The notes under the pieces are model-generated. The model made no database searches. It saw only the letters and a list, made by a program, of their open reading frames with translations, and was not told the origin of the DNA. 64,000 nucleotides of DNA, from NCBI RefSeq assembly GCF_904846235.1, contig NZ_CAJGZN010000010.1:62001-126000 (forward strand), read 5' to 3'. The position numbers and the translations under genes are program-made. The stretch is from Psychrobacter immobilis (GTDB lineage: Bacteria; Pseudomonadota; Gammaproteobacteria; Pseudomonadales; Moraxellaceae). The first letter of the stretch is position 1; each line of letters opens with the position of its first letter. Below are positions 37,764-45,459 of this stretch, in pieces.

Positions 37764-37799
37764 TAAAAAGCGAGTTACAGTAAGTAGCTCGCTTTTTTT
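37764..37799 (+). terminator. ftsK terminator
   Basis: Stem AAAAGCGAG/CTCGCTTTT with extra pairing in the loop, followed by T-run, 25 bases past the stop. Confidence 0.9.
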
Positions 37800-37999
37800 A
37801 TGAGCGTTTGTAGCACCGTCATGCTATTTGCAAAACTGACATCATAAATTGGCACAGTGATAGGCATTAGCGTCAAGCATATATTCATGGTCTGGTATGA
37901 CGTGAACACAGCAGTATCGATAAGAGGGTTACTTGTTGCGCTACCAAACCGATATACTGAGTGGAATGGTGAATAACTCAAGAACAAGGAAGCTCGATT

Positions 38000-39493
38000 A
38001 TGTTTAAAGAATACACTCAATATGATGCAATAGCGCTAGCAGCATTGGTCAATGCAGGTGACGTCAGCGCCAAAGAGTTATTGGATGCTGCCGTCTATCA
38101 AGCCAATAAACTCAATCCCAAACTCAATGCCATCATCCATCGTTTCGATGAGCGTGCCTATCATGCGGCAGAGCAAGGTCTGCCAACGGGTGTGTTTACT
38201 GGCGTGCCTTATTTACTTAAGGACTTATCATTTGGCTTTGAAGGTGAGCCTATAACAATGGGCAGTCGTAGTGTCAATATCGTATCAGAAAACGACAGCG
38301 AAATTGTCAAACGTATGAAAGCCACAGGGGTCAATACTTTTGGTAAAACCAATACCCCTGAGTTTGGATTGATTATTACCACCGAACCAAAAGCTCATGG
38401 TGCCACTCATAACCCTTTCAAAAAAGGCTATAGCTCTGGCGGCTCCTCAGGGGGTAGTGCAGCGGCAGTGGCAAGTGGTATTGTACCAATGGCCGGTGCC
38501 GGTGATGGTGGCGGCTCGATACGTTTCCCTGCTGCTTGGTGCGGTACATTTGGCTTAAAACCAAGTCGTGGTCGCAATCCCATGGGCCCGACAGTTGGTG
38601 AAGGCTGGGAGGGTGCTGTTGCTGATCATGTGATTACGCGATCAGTGCGCGATAGTGCGGCGATGCTAGATGCCACTAGTGGAGCAGAGATTGGTGCCCC
38701 TTACGTTATTGCTCCGCCAGACGGTACGTTTCTGCAAGCGGCAATGCGTGCACCGCGAAAGCTAAAAATTGCTTTGCATCAGCAGCCTTTGATAGCCAAT
38801 ACGACAGTGGACAAAGAGGTGCTGGCGGTACTTGAGCAAACGGCTAAGCAATTAGAGTCTATGGGTCATGAAGTAGTACCAGCCGAGCCAAACATCAATA
38901 TCGATCAGTTTTGGCATGACTTCATCGTTGTAGTTTGCGCGCATACTGCTTTTACGATTGATAATCTCGAGCGTGATTTTGGTGCTGATCATATTAAAAA
39001 CCTAGAGCCACAAACCTATAATATGGCACTGCTTGGGCGCTCACTGTCAGCGGTTGATTTGGCACATGCTAAACATGGCTGGCATCATAGCCAGTATCAG
39101 ACGGGGCTATTGCTAGAAGACTACGATATGATTTTATGCCCGACTGTGCCCACGCCTGCGGTAAAGCATGGTGTGCTACCGCCCAGTCGTATGGATGAGA
39201 TGATGATGCGTAGCGCCGAGGTGCTTAACAAGGGCTTTAATATGGGTAGACATGCCTTTAGCTCAGGCATGATAGAAAAGCTTAGTGCCCCTGTATTAGG
39301 TAAGATGGGTTTTACGTTATTGGGTAATGTTACGGGGTTACCCGCGATGTCAGTACCCGTTGGTATGAGCAAAAAGGGTCTGCCAATTGGTATGCAGTTA
39401 ATCGGGCGTATGAATGATGAAGCGACATTATTCAGTGTGGCGGGCGAGATGGAGCGTGCCGGTTTATTTACCAAACACGCTTTTGAGAAGTAG
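38000..39493 (+). CDS. Amidase (amidase-signature family)
   Basis: A 497-residue amide hydrolase with the Ser-cisSer-Lys triad: Lys74 in YLLKDLSF, cis-Ser149 in the [13 protein letters not shown] stretch and nucleophile Ser173 in GGGSIRFPA. The spacing Lys-to-nucleophile of 99 residues equals that of well-studied members. It is not GatA, because no gatC or gatB is nearby and the C-terminal half differs. It is probably a general amide, nylon-oligomer-type or acylamide hydrolase; the substrate is unknown. AAGGAAG lies before the ATG. It converges with the dioxygenase gene, leaving only 31 bp between the stops. Confidence 0.93.
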   Translation: MFKEYTQYDAIALAALVNAGDVSAKELLDAAVYQANKLNPKLNAIIHRFDERAYHAAEQGLPTGVFTGVPYLLKDLSFGFEGEPITMGSRSVNIVSENDSEIVKRMKATGVNTFGKTNTPEFGLIITTEPKAHGATHNPFKKGYSSGGSSGGSAAAVASGIVPMAGAGDGGGSIRFPAAWCGTFGLKPSRGRNPMGPTVGEGWEGAVADHVITRSVRDSAAMLDATSGAEIGAPYVIAPPDGTFLQAAMRAPRKLKIALHQQPLIANTTVDKEVLAVLEQTAKQLESMGHEVVPAEPNINIDQFWHDFIVVVCAHTAFTIDNLERDFGADHIKNLEPQTYNMALLGRSLSAVDLAHAKHGWHHSQYQTGLLLEDYDMILCPTVPTPAVKHGVLPPSRMDEMMMRSAEVLNKGFNMGRHAFSSGMIEKLSAPVLGKMGFTLLGNVTGLPAMSVPVGMSKKGLPIGMQLIGRMNDEATLFSVAGEMERAGLFTKHAFEK

Positions 39494-39524
39494 GGTTAAA
39501 CTTTAGTGTTCGCATTAGTCGCAT

Positions 39525-40415
39525 TCAATCAAAGCGATAGATGTCCATACCCAAACTATGATGGGCCATACTTTGATGAACGACAGAGACGCGCTGACCA
39601 GTACCTAATGCAAAAAACAGCGGTAGCAAGTGCTCATCACTTGGATGAATGTCCTTGTAGTCTGGGTACTGCTGCCAATCGAGCGCCGTGGGAATGTCTA
39701 TTTTGAGCTGCTGTAACAACCACTGCTTAAATGCTTTAGCTGCTTGATCGATGCTGTCAGCTTCCCAGCGCAATGCTTGCAAATTGTGCGTAATGTTACC
39801 TGAGCCAATGACGAGGATTTGCTCATCACGTAGATGTGCCAATTGTGCACCTAACTGATAGCAGGCAATACTGTCGTAATGCTGCGGCAGTGATATCTGT
39901 ACGATAGGCACATCGGCTTCTGGATACAAATGTCTGAGCGGCGCCCACACACCATGATCACAGGCACGCACTGGATTGACACTACAAGTGATACCACGTG
40001 CGGTCAGCTGCTGAGCAAGTGTCTCAGCCAGCGCTGGTTGGCCTGTAGCAGGATACTGAATGTCGTAAAGTTCAGGCGAAAATCCTGAAAAGTCATGCCA
40101 TGTCTTTGGCTGTGGATTGCTGCTAATCTCTAGCTTTGCTGACTGCCAATGCGCTGACATAATGACGATGGCACGTGGCTTAGGTAAGTTTTGACCGATA
40201 CGTGCCAGTGCACTGGTCGTCGCAGACTGCTCAATTGCAAGCGTAGGCGCGCCATGCGAGATAAAGAGCGCTGGTAGCTTAGATGTATTTGTCGCTACAT
40301 CAGACGTATTTTCCCATGCGGCAGCCGCTGTGATAGGCGTCTGCACACTATGATGATCATCACGTTGATGAGATGGCTTAGAGGCGTTGGGTGTCGCACG
40401 TTTTGGATATTTCAT
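39525..40415 (-). CDS. YgiD-type extradiol dioxygenase (LigB / DODA family)
   Basis: A 296-residue protein of the 4,5-DOPA dioxygenase extradiol family. Metal-ligand histidines lie in SHGAPTLA (near 50), MSAHWQ (near 87), DHGVWAPLRHLYP (near 157) and GSGNITHN (near 205). A 45-residue polar N-terminal extension precedes the first strand. E. coli YgiD opens L-DOPA in vitro, but the natural substrate is not known. The partner amidase gene converges on it; no aromatic degradation operon is nearby. A fragment of the TA-flanked repeat lies directly upstream of the start. Confidence 0.9.
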   Translation of the reverse strand: MKYPKRATPNASKPSHQRDDHHSVQTPITAAAAWENTSDVATNTSKLPALFISHGAPTLAIEQSATTSALARIGQNLPKPRAIVIMSAHWQSAKLEISSNPQPKTWHDFSGFSPELYDIQYPATGQPALAETLAQQLTARGITCSVNPVRACDHGVWAPLRHLYPEADVPIVQISLPQHYDSIACYQLGAQLAHLRDEQILVIGSGNITHNLQALRWEADSIDQAAKAFKQWLLQQLKIDIPTALDWQQYPDYKDIHPSDEHLLPLFFALGTGQRVSVVHQSMAHHSLGMDIYRFD

Positions 40416-40426
40416 GTTGCATTTAT

Positions 40427-40489
40427 TAGGGCGTGCGCCAGTTTTTCAATCTACTTTAGGGTCAATGTTTTAAATCAAAAAAAATAGCT
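40427..40489. repeat. One-ended fragment of the MITE-like repeat
   Basis: TA followed by GGGCGTGCGCCAGTTTTT resembles the left end of the TA-flanked element. A second AGGGTCAATGTTTTAAA lies about 30 bases on. No matching right end is present before the short copy that begins at 40490. Reading it as a decayed element is inference. Confidence 0.45.
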
Positions 40490-40528
40490 TAGGGTGTGTT
40501 CCCATTTTTAAAATGAGGACACACCCTA
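40490..40528. repeat. Minimal copy of the MITE-like repeat (two ends fused)
   Basis: The two terminal inverted repeats are joined almost directly between TA flanks: GGGTGTGTTCCCATTTT and AAAATGAGGACACACCC. The resulting near-perfect hairpin begins nine bases after the rlmH stop and could now serve as its transcription end. Confidence 0.8.
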
Positions 40529-40537
40529 GTGTTTTGT

Positions 40538-41026
40538 TTAATTACCACGGTGATAAGGATGGTTATTATTGATACTCATCGCGCGATACAATTGCTCCAT
40601 AAGTACGACGCGTACTAGCGGATGCGGCAATGTCAGTGCTGATAGTGATAATTTTGCATCAGCCTTTGCCAATACTTCTGGCGACACTCCATCTGCACCG
40701 CCGATGACCAAGGCAATATCATCGCCTTGTAGCATGCCATCAGAGAGCTTATCAGCCAGTCCTTCGGTCGAAATCATCTTGCCTTTAACATCTAGTACCC
40801 ATAATTGCTCGCGGCTTGATGCATTATGAGCGGCTAATATAGCCTGACCTTCTTGCTCACGGTACTGTGCCAAATTAGCATCTGAAGGATTTTTTGCCCG
40901 CTTGGCTGCCGCAATCTCGACAATTTCTGTGCTTAGCATTGGTTGAATGCGTTTGTAATATTCGTCAAAACCCGTCTGTACCCAGCTAGGCATTTTATTG
41001 CCAACGGTCAAAATTCTTACTTTCAT
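40538..41026 (-). CDS. rlmH: 23S rRNA pseudouridine-1915 N3-methyltransferase
   Basis: A 162-residue SPOUT methyltransferase that methylates pseudouridine 1915 in helix 69 of 23S rRNA. It has the knotted SAM-binding segment IGGADGVSPEV near 107-117 and the invariant C-terminal YRAMSINNNHPYHRGN-type tail. Slightly longer than E. coli RlmH (155). Its usual neighbour rsfS is not here. A fused copy of the TA-flanked repeat follows the stop. Confidence 0.97.
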   Translation of the reverse strand: MKVRILTVGNKMPSWVQTGFDEYYKRIQPMLSTEIVEIAAAKRAKNPSDANLAQYREQEGQAILAAHNASSREQLWVLDVKGKMISTEGLADKLSDGMLQGDDIALVIGGADGVSPEVLAKADAKLSLSALTLPHPLVRVVLMEQLYRAMSINNNHPYHRGN

Positions 41027-41061
41027 AATACTTACATCTCGATAATTGAATTCAAGCTTAC

Positions 41062-41083
41062 TAGGGTGTGTTCTTAATAGTTG
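41062..41083. repeat. One-ended fragment of the MITE-like repeat
   Basis: TAGGGTGTGTTCTTAATAG between the rlmH start and the DUF421 stop matches one end of the TA-flanked repeat. The other end is missing, possibly replaced by the DUF421 3' end. Confidence 0.5.
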
Positions 41084-41110
41084 TATCGCTCGTTCTTCAT
41101 TGTCTGCAAT

Positions 41111-41647
41111 TTACATCAGAGGATTAATCGTCTCTGATACGTTGCTACTTGCGCTTTGATCGTCCGCTTGGCTTGGCTTTGGAATGACAGTCAATTTTGC
41201 ATCAGACTCAAAAACAATAGCTTCGACATCATCAAAACTATTAATCCCTTCAGAACGCATGGCACATTCGATTTCTTGACGCGTCAAGCGCTCATCACGC
41301 ATGGCGTCTGGCAAAAACTGCCCTTGATAAAAAACGATACGCGGCTCTGATAAAATAAAGTTACTAAATTGCGGTGAAACGGACGCATATTTGGTCACCA
41401 CAAATTGTAATAGGTACAGCACTAAAATCGACGACACCCCTTCGACAAATGGTATGTCTTTGAGCAAAATTGTACTGGCACCCAGCGAGCCGATCATGAC
41501 CGTAACGATCCAATCGAAGTTATTGAGCTGTGACGTTGAGCGTTTGCCAGAGATTTTGGTAACTGTCACGATCAACACATAAACCATAACAGTCGTCAAA
41601 ACAATACGACCAAGCTTGTCTATGTTGTCAAAAAAGATCATGTCCAT
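41111..41647 (-). CDS. DUF421 (YetF-type) membrane protein
   Basis: A 178-residue protein with two or three N-terminal membrane segments (about 10-85) and a soluble DUF421 domain (about 90-170). Typical marks are GKRSTSQLNNFDWIVTVMIGS near 34-54, LSEPRIVFYQGQ and LTRQEIECAMRSEGI with the following FESDAKLTV strand. The ATG at 41647 has AGGAG eight bases upstream and was chosen over the in-frame ATG at 41683. The biochemical role of the family is unknown. It is bracketed by pieces of the TA-flanked repeat. Confidence 0.9.
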   Translation of the reverse strand: MDMIFFDNIDKLGRIVLTTVMVYVLIVTVTKISGKRSTSQLNNFDWIVTVMIGSLGASTILLKDIPFVEGVSSILVLYLLQFVVTKYASVSPQFSNFILSEPRIVFYQGQFLPDAMRDERLTRQEIECAMRSEGINSFDDVEAIVFESDAKLTVIPKPSQADDQSASSNVSETINPLM

Positions 41648-41701
41648 AATGTTCGCTCCTATTATAAAGGTAAAACAAGTCATCGCTAAAATTTTACTTA
41701 C

Positions 41702-41761
41702 TAGGGCGCGTCTTACTTTGTCTCATTTTTAGTACTATTCTTAAAATAATGACACGCCTTA
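41702..41761. repeat. Short copy of the MITE-like repeat (60 bp)
   Basis: TA-flanked, with ends GGGCGCGTCTTACTTTGTCTC and an AAAATAATGACACGCC right end that has diverged by a few bases. The interior is mostly lost compared with the 174-bp copies. It lies in the promoter area of the DUF421 gene. Confidence 0.7.
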
Positions 41762-41832
41762 AACTTAGCCTAACGGATTTTACGCATTAGCAGGGGAAAA
41801 CTTTGTAGCACCTTGTAGATGATGGTTTGTAC

Positions 41833-42318
41833 TTACGTTGATTTGCGTATAGGGTCTAATAATCGATTGATAGACCATAGACTGATTCGCGCACTGACTA
41901 GAGTAAGGACCAGCATCAGCATTAGTGATGAAAGTAGGGGCAGTGGACGCTGCATCGCCATCTCAAACAGTACCTCACGGCTTATCGTATCAAACAGCCA
42001 AAACCAGATGGCTGAAAAATAAATGACCGTCAGCATCCAGACAATCACAACCCCACCAAACATCAATTTATTAATCTCATCTCGCGCTAATGCTCGCTTC
42101 TGATGTTTGATAAATTTACTGACAGCGATATAAGCACCTACAATAATAGAAACCACCATGACCAGTTGGGGATTGAGCGCAAGTTTGGTCTGTATCATCA
42201 TAAATATGGTACTGGCAAGCGTGTATCCAATCGCAAAAAAACCAACATATCGAGCCAGTTTAGGCTGCACTTGTACAAGTGTCTGGGGTTTGTTAAGACT
42301 GGTTGTCTGGCGTGACAT
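41833..42318 (-). CDS. Small membrane protein, resembles the ABZJ_00895 family
   Basis: A 161-residue protein with four likely membrane segments: about 25-44, 51-66, 86-107 and 126-148. The phrase GYTLASTIFMM, the segment IVGAYIAVSKFIKHQKRA, and the general layout recall the small ABZJ_00895-type membrane proteins of Acinetobacter and relatives, whose function is not known. I am not certain of the family. It lies between dacB and DUF421 on the same strand, with gaps that make one operon possible but not evident. Confidence 0.7.
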   Translation of the reverse strand: MSRQTTSLNKPQTLVQVQPKLARYVGFFAIGYTLASTIFMMIQTKLALNPQLVMVVSIIVGAYIAVSKFIKHQKRALARDEINKLMFGGVVIVWMLTVIYFSAIWFWLFDTISREVLFEMAMQRPLPLLSSLMLMLVLTLVSARISLWSINRLLDPIRKST

Positions 42319-42387
42319 AAGCTAACCTTGATAAAGGTAAAAAATAGAGTATTGATAACAAATCGACTTAAAGCGTTAATTAAAATA

Positions 42388-44454
42388 TCAACGCTGTGCC
42401 GTCCAGTCGAGCATAGCATCTAACACAGGTCTTGCGGCATAAGGATTTAATGCTTGATCAGTATTGATTATGCCGACGACAACGTAATCCTGTCCTGACA
42501 GTCCTTTGACATAACCTGCCATTGAGGTGACGTTATTTAACGTGCCAGTTTTTATCCATGCACGACCAGTAGCTACAGATTCAGGCAAGCGATCGCTATG
42601 GGCGGCAATAGTGCCACTAACCCCAGCGATACCTAACGAGTCGACGTAAGCATCGAAGTTTGGCTGACTATAAGCATACGTCAGTAGCTCGCTTAGGTTG
42701 GCTGCGGTGATAGTACACTCGCGGCAAAGCCCTGAGCCATTGGTCAAATGTGGCGGCGGCGTACTGAGATTGGTTTGCCACCATTGATTGATGGTTTGTA
42801 AGGCTGCAGGGTAATCTGTTGTAGCAGGTTTACCAAACTGATATAAGCTATCAGCCTTTTTGCCACTAGATTTATCAGCCGCTACTTTATTATCCATCTC
42901 ATTACTAGCTTTGACTTCATTACTAGCTTTGACTTCATGACTGCTTGGACTAGTCGCAGTTGTGCTAGCAGGTGTTGAATGAGTCAGCCTTTCTTTATCA
43001 TAAGCGCCTATAGATAATGCCAATTGCTCAGCCATGACATTGTTTGAGAAGTGGTTAATGTCATGGATCTGCTCCGTTAAATTCAATGACGGATAGCTGA
43101 CCATAGGTAGAGGCGACATCGCGATAGCTGTAAGTCCGTGCGCTCGTTTTGTCGCCTTGGTCATATCGTAAGGGGTTTCTTGTGAGATCACCTGCCCACT
43201 CAAAGTATTCCCCAACGCTTGCCATTTGGCAGCGATGACGTGTGCCGCAAACTCTTTGGCATTGGGATACGCCACGTAAAAAACATGCTCACCGCAGCTA
43301 TCTGGCAGACTGGCATTTAATATGAGCTGCGTGTTTTGCCACTGCGGCGCTAGGCTATAGCTTGCTTGCCCACAACTGGCTGCACGGGTATTGATTGTAG
43401 CAGGCAGCTGATAGTTGGCTAACCGCGGCTTGTAGGTCACACTTGCTTGACCATTATTTTGAGGGTAAGTTTTGATACCAATGGTGCTAAAGTTAACCAA
43501 AAACCCATCAGGGCTAGCGTTATAAGGGCGTAGAGGTGAGTTATCAAAGGCGGCAGGATCTTTACTAACATTGTTAAAAACTGTGCTGTCGATGATGATG
43601 TCACCATCGATATGACGAATACCGGATGCTTGCACTTTATACAGTAACTGCTTCAAGCGTTCGTGGGTCATTTTCGGGTCGCCACTTCCTTGAATAATCA
43701 AGTCACCATGTAGACGGTTGCCGATGACAATACCTGTGTGATACACCCGTGTATGCCACACAAAATCTGCCCCTAGAGTGTCCAAAGCGATAAAGCTAGG
43801 CACGAGTTTCATGGTGCTGGCAGGCGTACGAGGGATGTCAGACTGGTGATCTAGCAAAGGCGAAAATGAAATCTTTATAGAGGCTTTACTATTGCTCTCA
43901 GTATCTTGAGCTTTGGCATTCTGATCAAGCGTATGCCGAGATTCATCAGGGATAACCGTTGGAATGCTCTCTACGCTCTGATAAGTATAAGGGTCATCGG
44001 TATAAGCATGTATTTTTTGCTCGTGCTTCTCAATGGTGCGCTGCTCTATGGTAATTAACGCGCTCTGATGGCTCGGATCGCTGCTACTTGTATCCGTAGA
44101 GGCGTTCGTAACTGGATGCTCAGATACTATAGTAGTTGCAGATTGGCTGTCAGATTCATCATTATCAATGACTTGAACAGGAGTAGGCAGACGGCTGGCA
44201 GCCTTGTCACCCACAGGGGTAATCACGATACTGATATCCGCTTCTGTTAGATCGGCACGTGCCAAGGCTTTTTGAATGGCTGCTGGCAACACGGCTTGTG
44301 CATGTATTGGCGCTACTATAACTGCTGCCAATAACGCTAACCTAGATAGACGTTTACTAGGTTGGTTCAGCGGTCGCAAATGACGACAAAGCGTATCAAT
44401 TTTGGTTGCAGCAGTAGAGTAATGACGGCGTTTAGAAGGGTATCGCATGAGCAT
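42388..44454 (-). CDS. dacB: D-alanyl-D-alanine carboxypeptidase/endopeptidase (PBP4, family S13)
   Basis: A 688-residue periplasmic peptidoglycan hydrolase. A basic N-terminal region and export segment near 36-54 (LALLAAVIVAP...AQA) lead to the S13 fold. Active-site motifs: Ser213-xx-Lys216 (PASTMKLV), SNN near 475 and KTGTLNN near 625. It is about 200 residues longer than E. coli PBP4. One insert of Ser/Thr/Asp-rich sequence at about 85-190 splits the first strand pair. Another at about 500-545 contains a perfect 18-bp tandem duplication. Catalytic parts are intact, so it should cleave D-Ala-D-Ala or DAP cross-links. The upstream region carries a MITE-like copy. Confidence 0.95.
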   Translation of the reverse strand: MLMRYPSKRRHYSTAATKIDTLCRHLRPLNQPSKRLSRLALLAAVIVAPIHAQAVLPAAIQKALARADLTEADISIVITPVGDKAASRLPTPVQVIDNDESDSQSATTIVSEHPVTNASTDTSSSDPSHQSALITIEQRTIEKHEQKIHAYTDDPYTYQSVESIPTVIPDESRHTLDQNAKAQDTESNSKASIKISFSPLLDHQSDIPRTPASTMKLVPSFIALDTLGADFVWHTRVYHTGIVIGNRLHGDLIIQGSGDPKMTHERLKQLLYKVQASGIRHIDGDIIIDSTVFNNVSKDPAAFDNSPLRPYNASPDGFLVNFSTIGIKTYPQNNGQASVTYKPRLANYQLPATINTRAASCGQASYSLAPQWQNTQLILNASLPDSCGEHVFYVAYPNAKEFAAHVIAAKWQALGNTLSGQVISQETPYDMTKATKRAHGLTAIAMSPLPMVSYPSLNLTEQIHDINHFSNNVMAEQLALSIGAYDKERLTHSTPASTTATSPSSHEVKASNEVKASNEMDNKVAADKSSGKKADSLYQFGKPATTDYPAALQTINQWWQTNLSTPPPHLTNGSGLCRECTITAANLSELLTYAYSQPNFDAYVDSLGIAGVSGTIAAHSDRLPESVATGRAWIKTGTLNNVTSMAGYVKGLSGQDYVVVGIINTDQALNPYAARPVLDAMLDWTAQR
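42901..42936. repeat. 18-bp tandem duplication inside dacB
   Basis: Two exact copies of ATTACTAGCTTTGACTTC in the low-complexity insert of PBP4. It encodes a repeated KASNEV unit and keeps the reading frame. Confidence 0.9.
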
Positions 44455-44529
44455 CTTTCATCAGGTGGCAAAAACAGCCTATGGTAACATGAGTTGCTGT
44501 TTTCGCGCACGATGCCAGCAGCACAATTT

Positions 44530-44703
44530 TAGGGTGTGTCATCAATCTGAACAATAAAATTTAAATGGGCTAAAAATGGCTAAATCTTTGCCAAACTGCG
44601 TCAAGTAGCTGGCTAATATCTCGATATTATCTGTACTCCTTTCCTTGTTTGACTACCATTTACTTCATTTTTATCACCATTTTCAAAATGAGGACACGCC
44701 CTA
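44530..44703. repeat. MITE-like repeat, full copy 2 (174 bp)
   Basis: Same length as the copy at 31275-31448 and similar along its whole length. Flanked by TA. Ends are GGGTGTGTCATCA (left) and TGAGGACACGCCC (right). It sits between the dacB start and the stop of the exonuclease gene, so it separates two genes on the same strand. No ORF inside. Confidence 0.88.
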
Positions 44704-44771
44704 GCGATAATGACGCCCTTATTTAGATAACTAACTCTAACTATAGATTGAACTGAGAGCATGACTTGCTG

Positions 44772-45377
44772 CTAACGCACATGTAAAAAAGCCATCGCCG
44801 TCATAACAGCATCGTTATAAGCATCATGCGCGCCCAGTTCAGGAATATTGTAATGGGCTAATATGCGAGTCAGATGTTGGGCTTGGCCAGAAAGCCCTTG
44901 TGTGTGACCACTGATACGCCGACTGTACAAATGCCGCAAATCTATGACTTCGTTTGGTAGCGAGGTTCCCATATAGCGTTTGACCAATGGATTCAAAAAA
45001 GCCATGTCTAGCTGTGTGCAGAATCCAACGATTGGTCGATTATTTATGAATGGTAGTAGTAGTGCCAACATGTCATCGTAACTCATGCCATGTTCAACGT
45101 CGGCGGTACGCAAGCCATGAATGACAATAGTGTCGCGGTCTGGCATCACAGGAGGTCTGCAAACCAAATGCATACCATTACCCGTGTCGATGGTATTGCC
45201 ATTAATATGTATCGCTGCCACAGACAGCAGGTGATGCTTTTTAGGGTTCAGTCCTGTCATTTCGCAATCAATCGCCACCCACTTCTCAGCCGAAGGTGTT
45301 GTAAACATTGAGGCAAGCTCTGGACGCTGTAATTGCGTCTTTTGCCAAGCGCAAGATAACTGCTGTAACCAGCTCAT
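44772..45377 (-). CDS. DEDDh 3'-5' exonuclease (DnaQ-like)
   Basis: A 201-residue exonuclease of the DnaQ/RNase T fold. The acidic residues are visible: Asp and Glu in AIDCEMTG near 34-41, Asp in FCTQLDMAFL near 118, and the closing His-Asp in LGAHDAYNDAVMTA near 180-193, which marks the DEDDh subtype. It lacks the DNA polymerase III epsilon tail and is not RNase T-like in the zinc region. In pseudomonads and relatives such a gene is often placed beside a DUF294 nucleotidyltransferase-CBS gene, as here (82 bp apart, same strand), so the two probably act together. Substrate unknown. Confidence 0.9.
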   Translation of the reverse strand: MSWLQQLSCAWQKTQLQRPELASMFTTPSAEKWVAIDCEMTGLNPKKHHLLSVAAIHINGNTIDTGNGMHLVCRPPVMPDRDTIVIHGLRTADVEHGMSYDDMLALLLPFINNRPIVGFCTQLDMAFLNPLVKRYMGTSLPNEVIDLRHLYSRRISGHTQGLSGQAQHLTRILAHYNIPELGAHDAYNDAVMTAMAFLHVR

Positions 45378-45459
45378 ATTAATCGCTCATCTATATATGT
45401 CATTTTTGTATTTATAAAATTTCTCTATTTATGAAGTCTCTATATTAAGACTGCCACAT

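Noticed and set aside
38000..39493. gatA of the tRNA amidotransferase
   Set aside because: The signature is shared, but no gatB or gatC gene is adjacent and the C-terminal half does not look like GatA.
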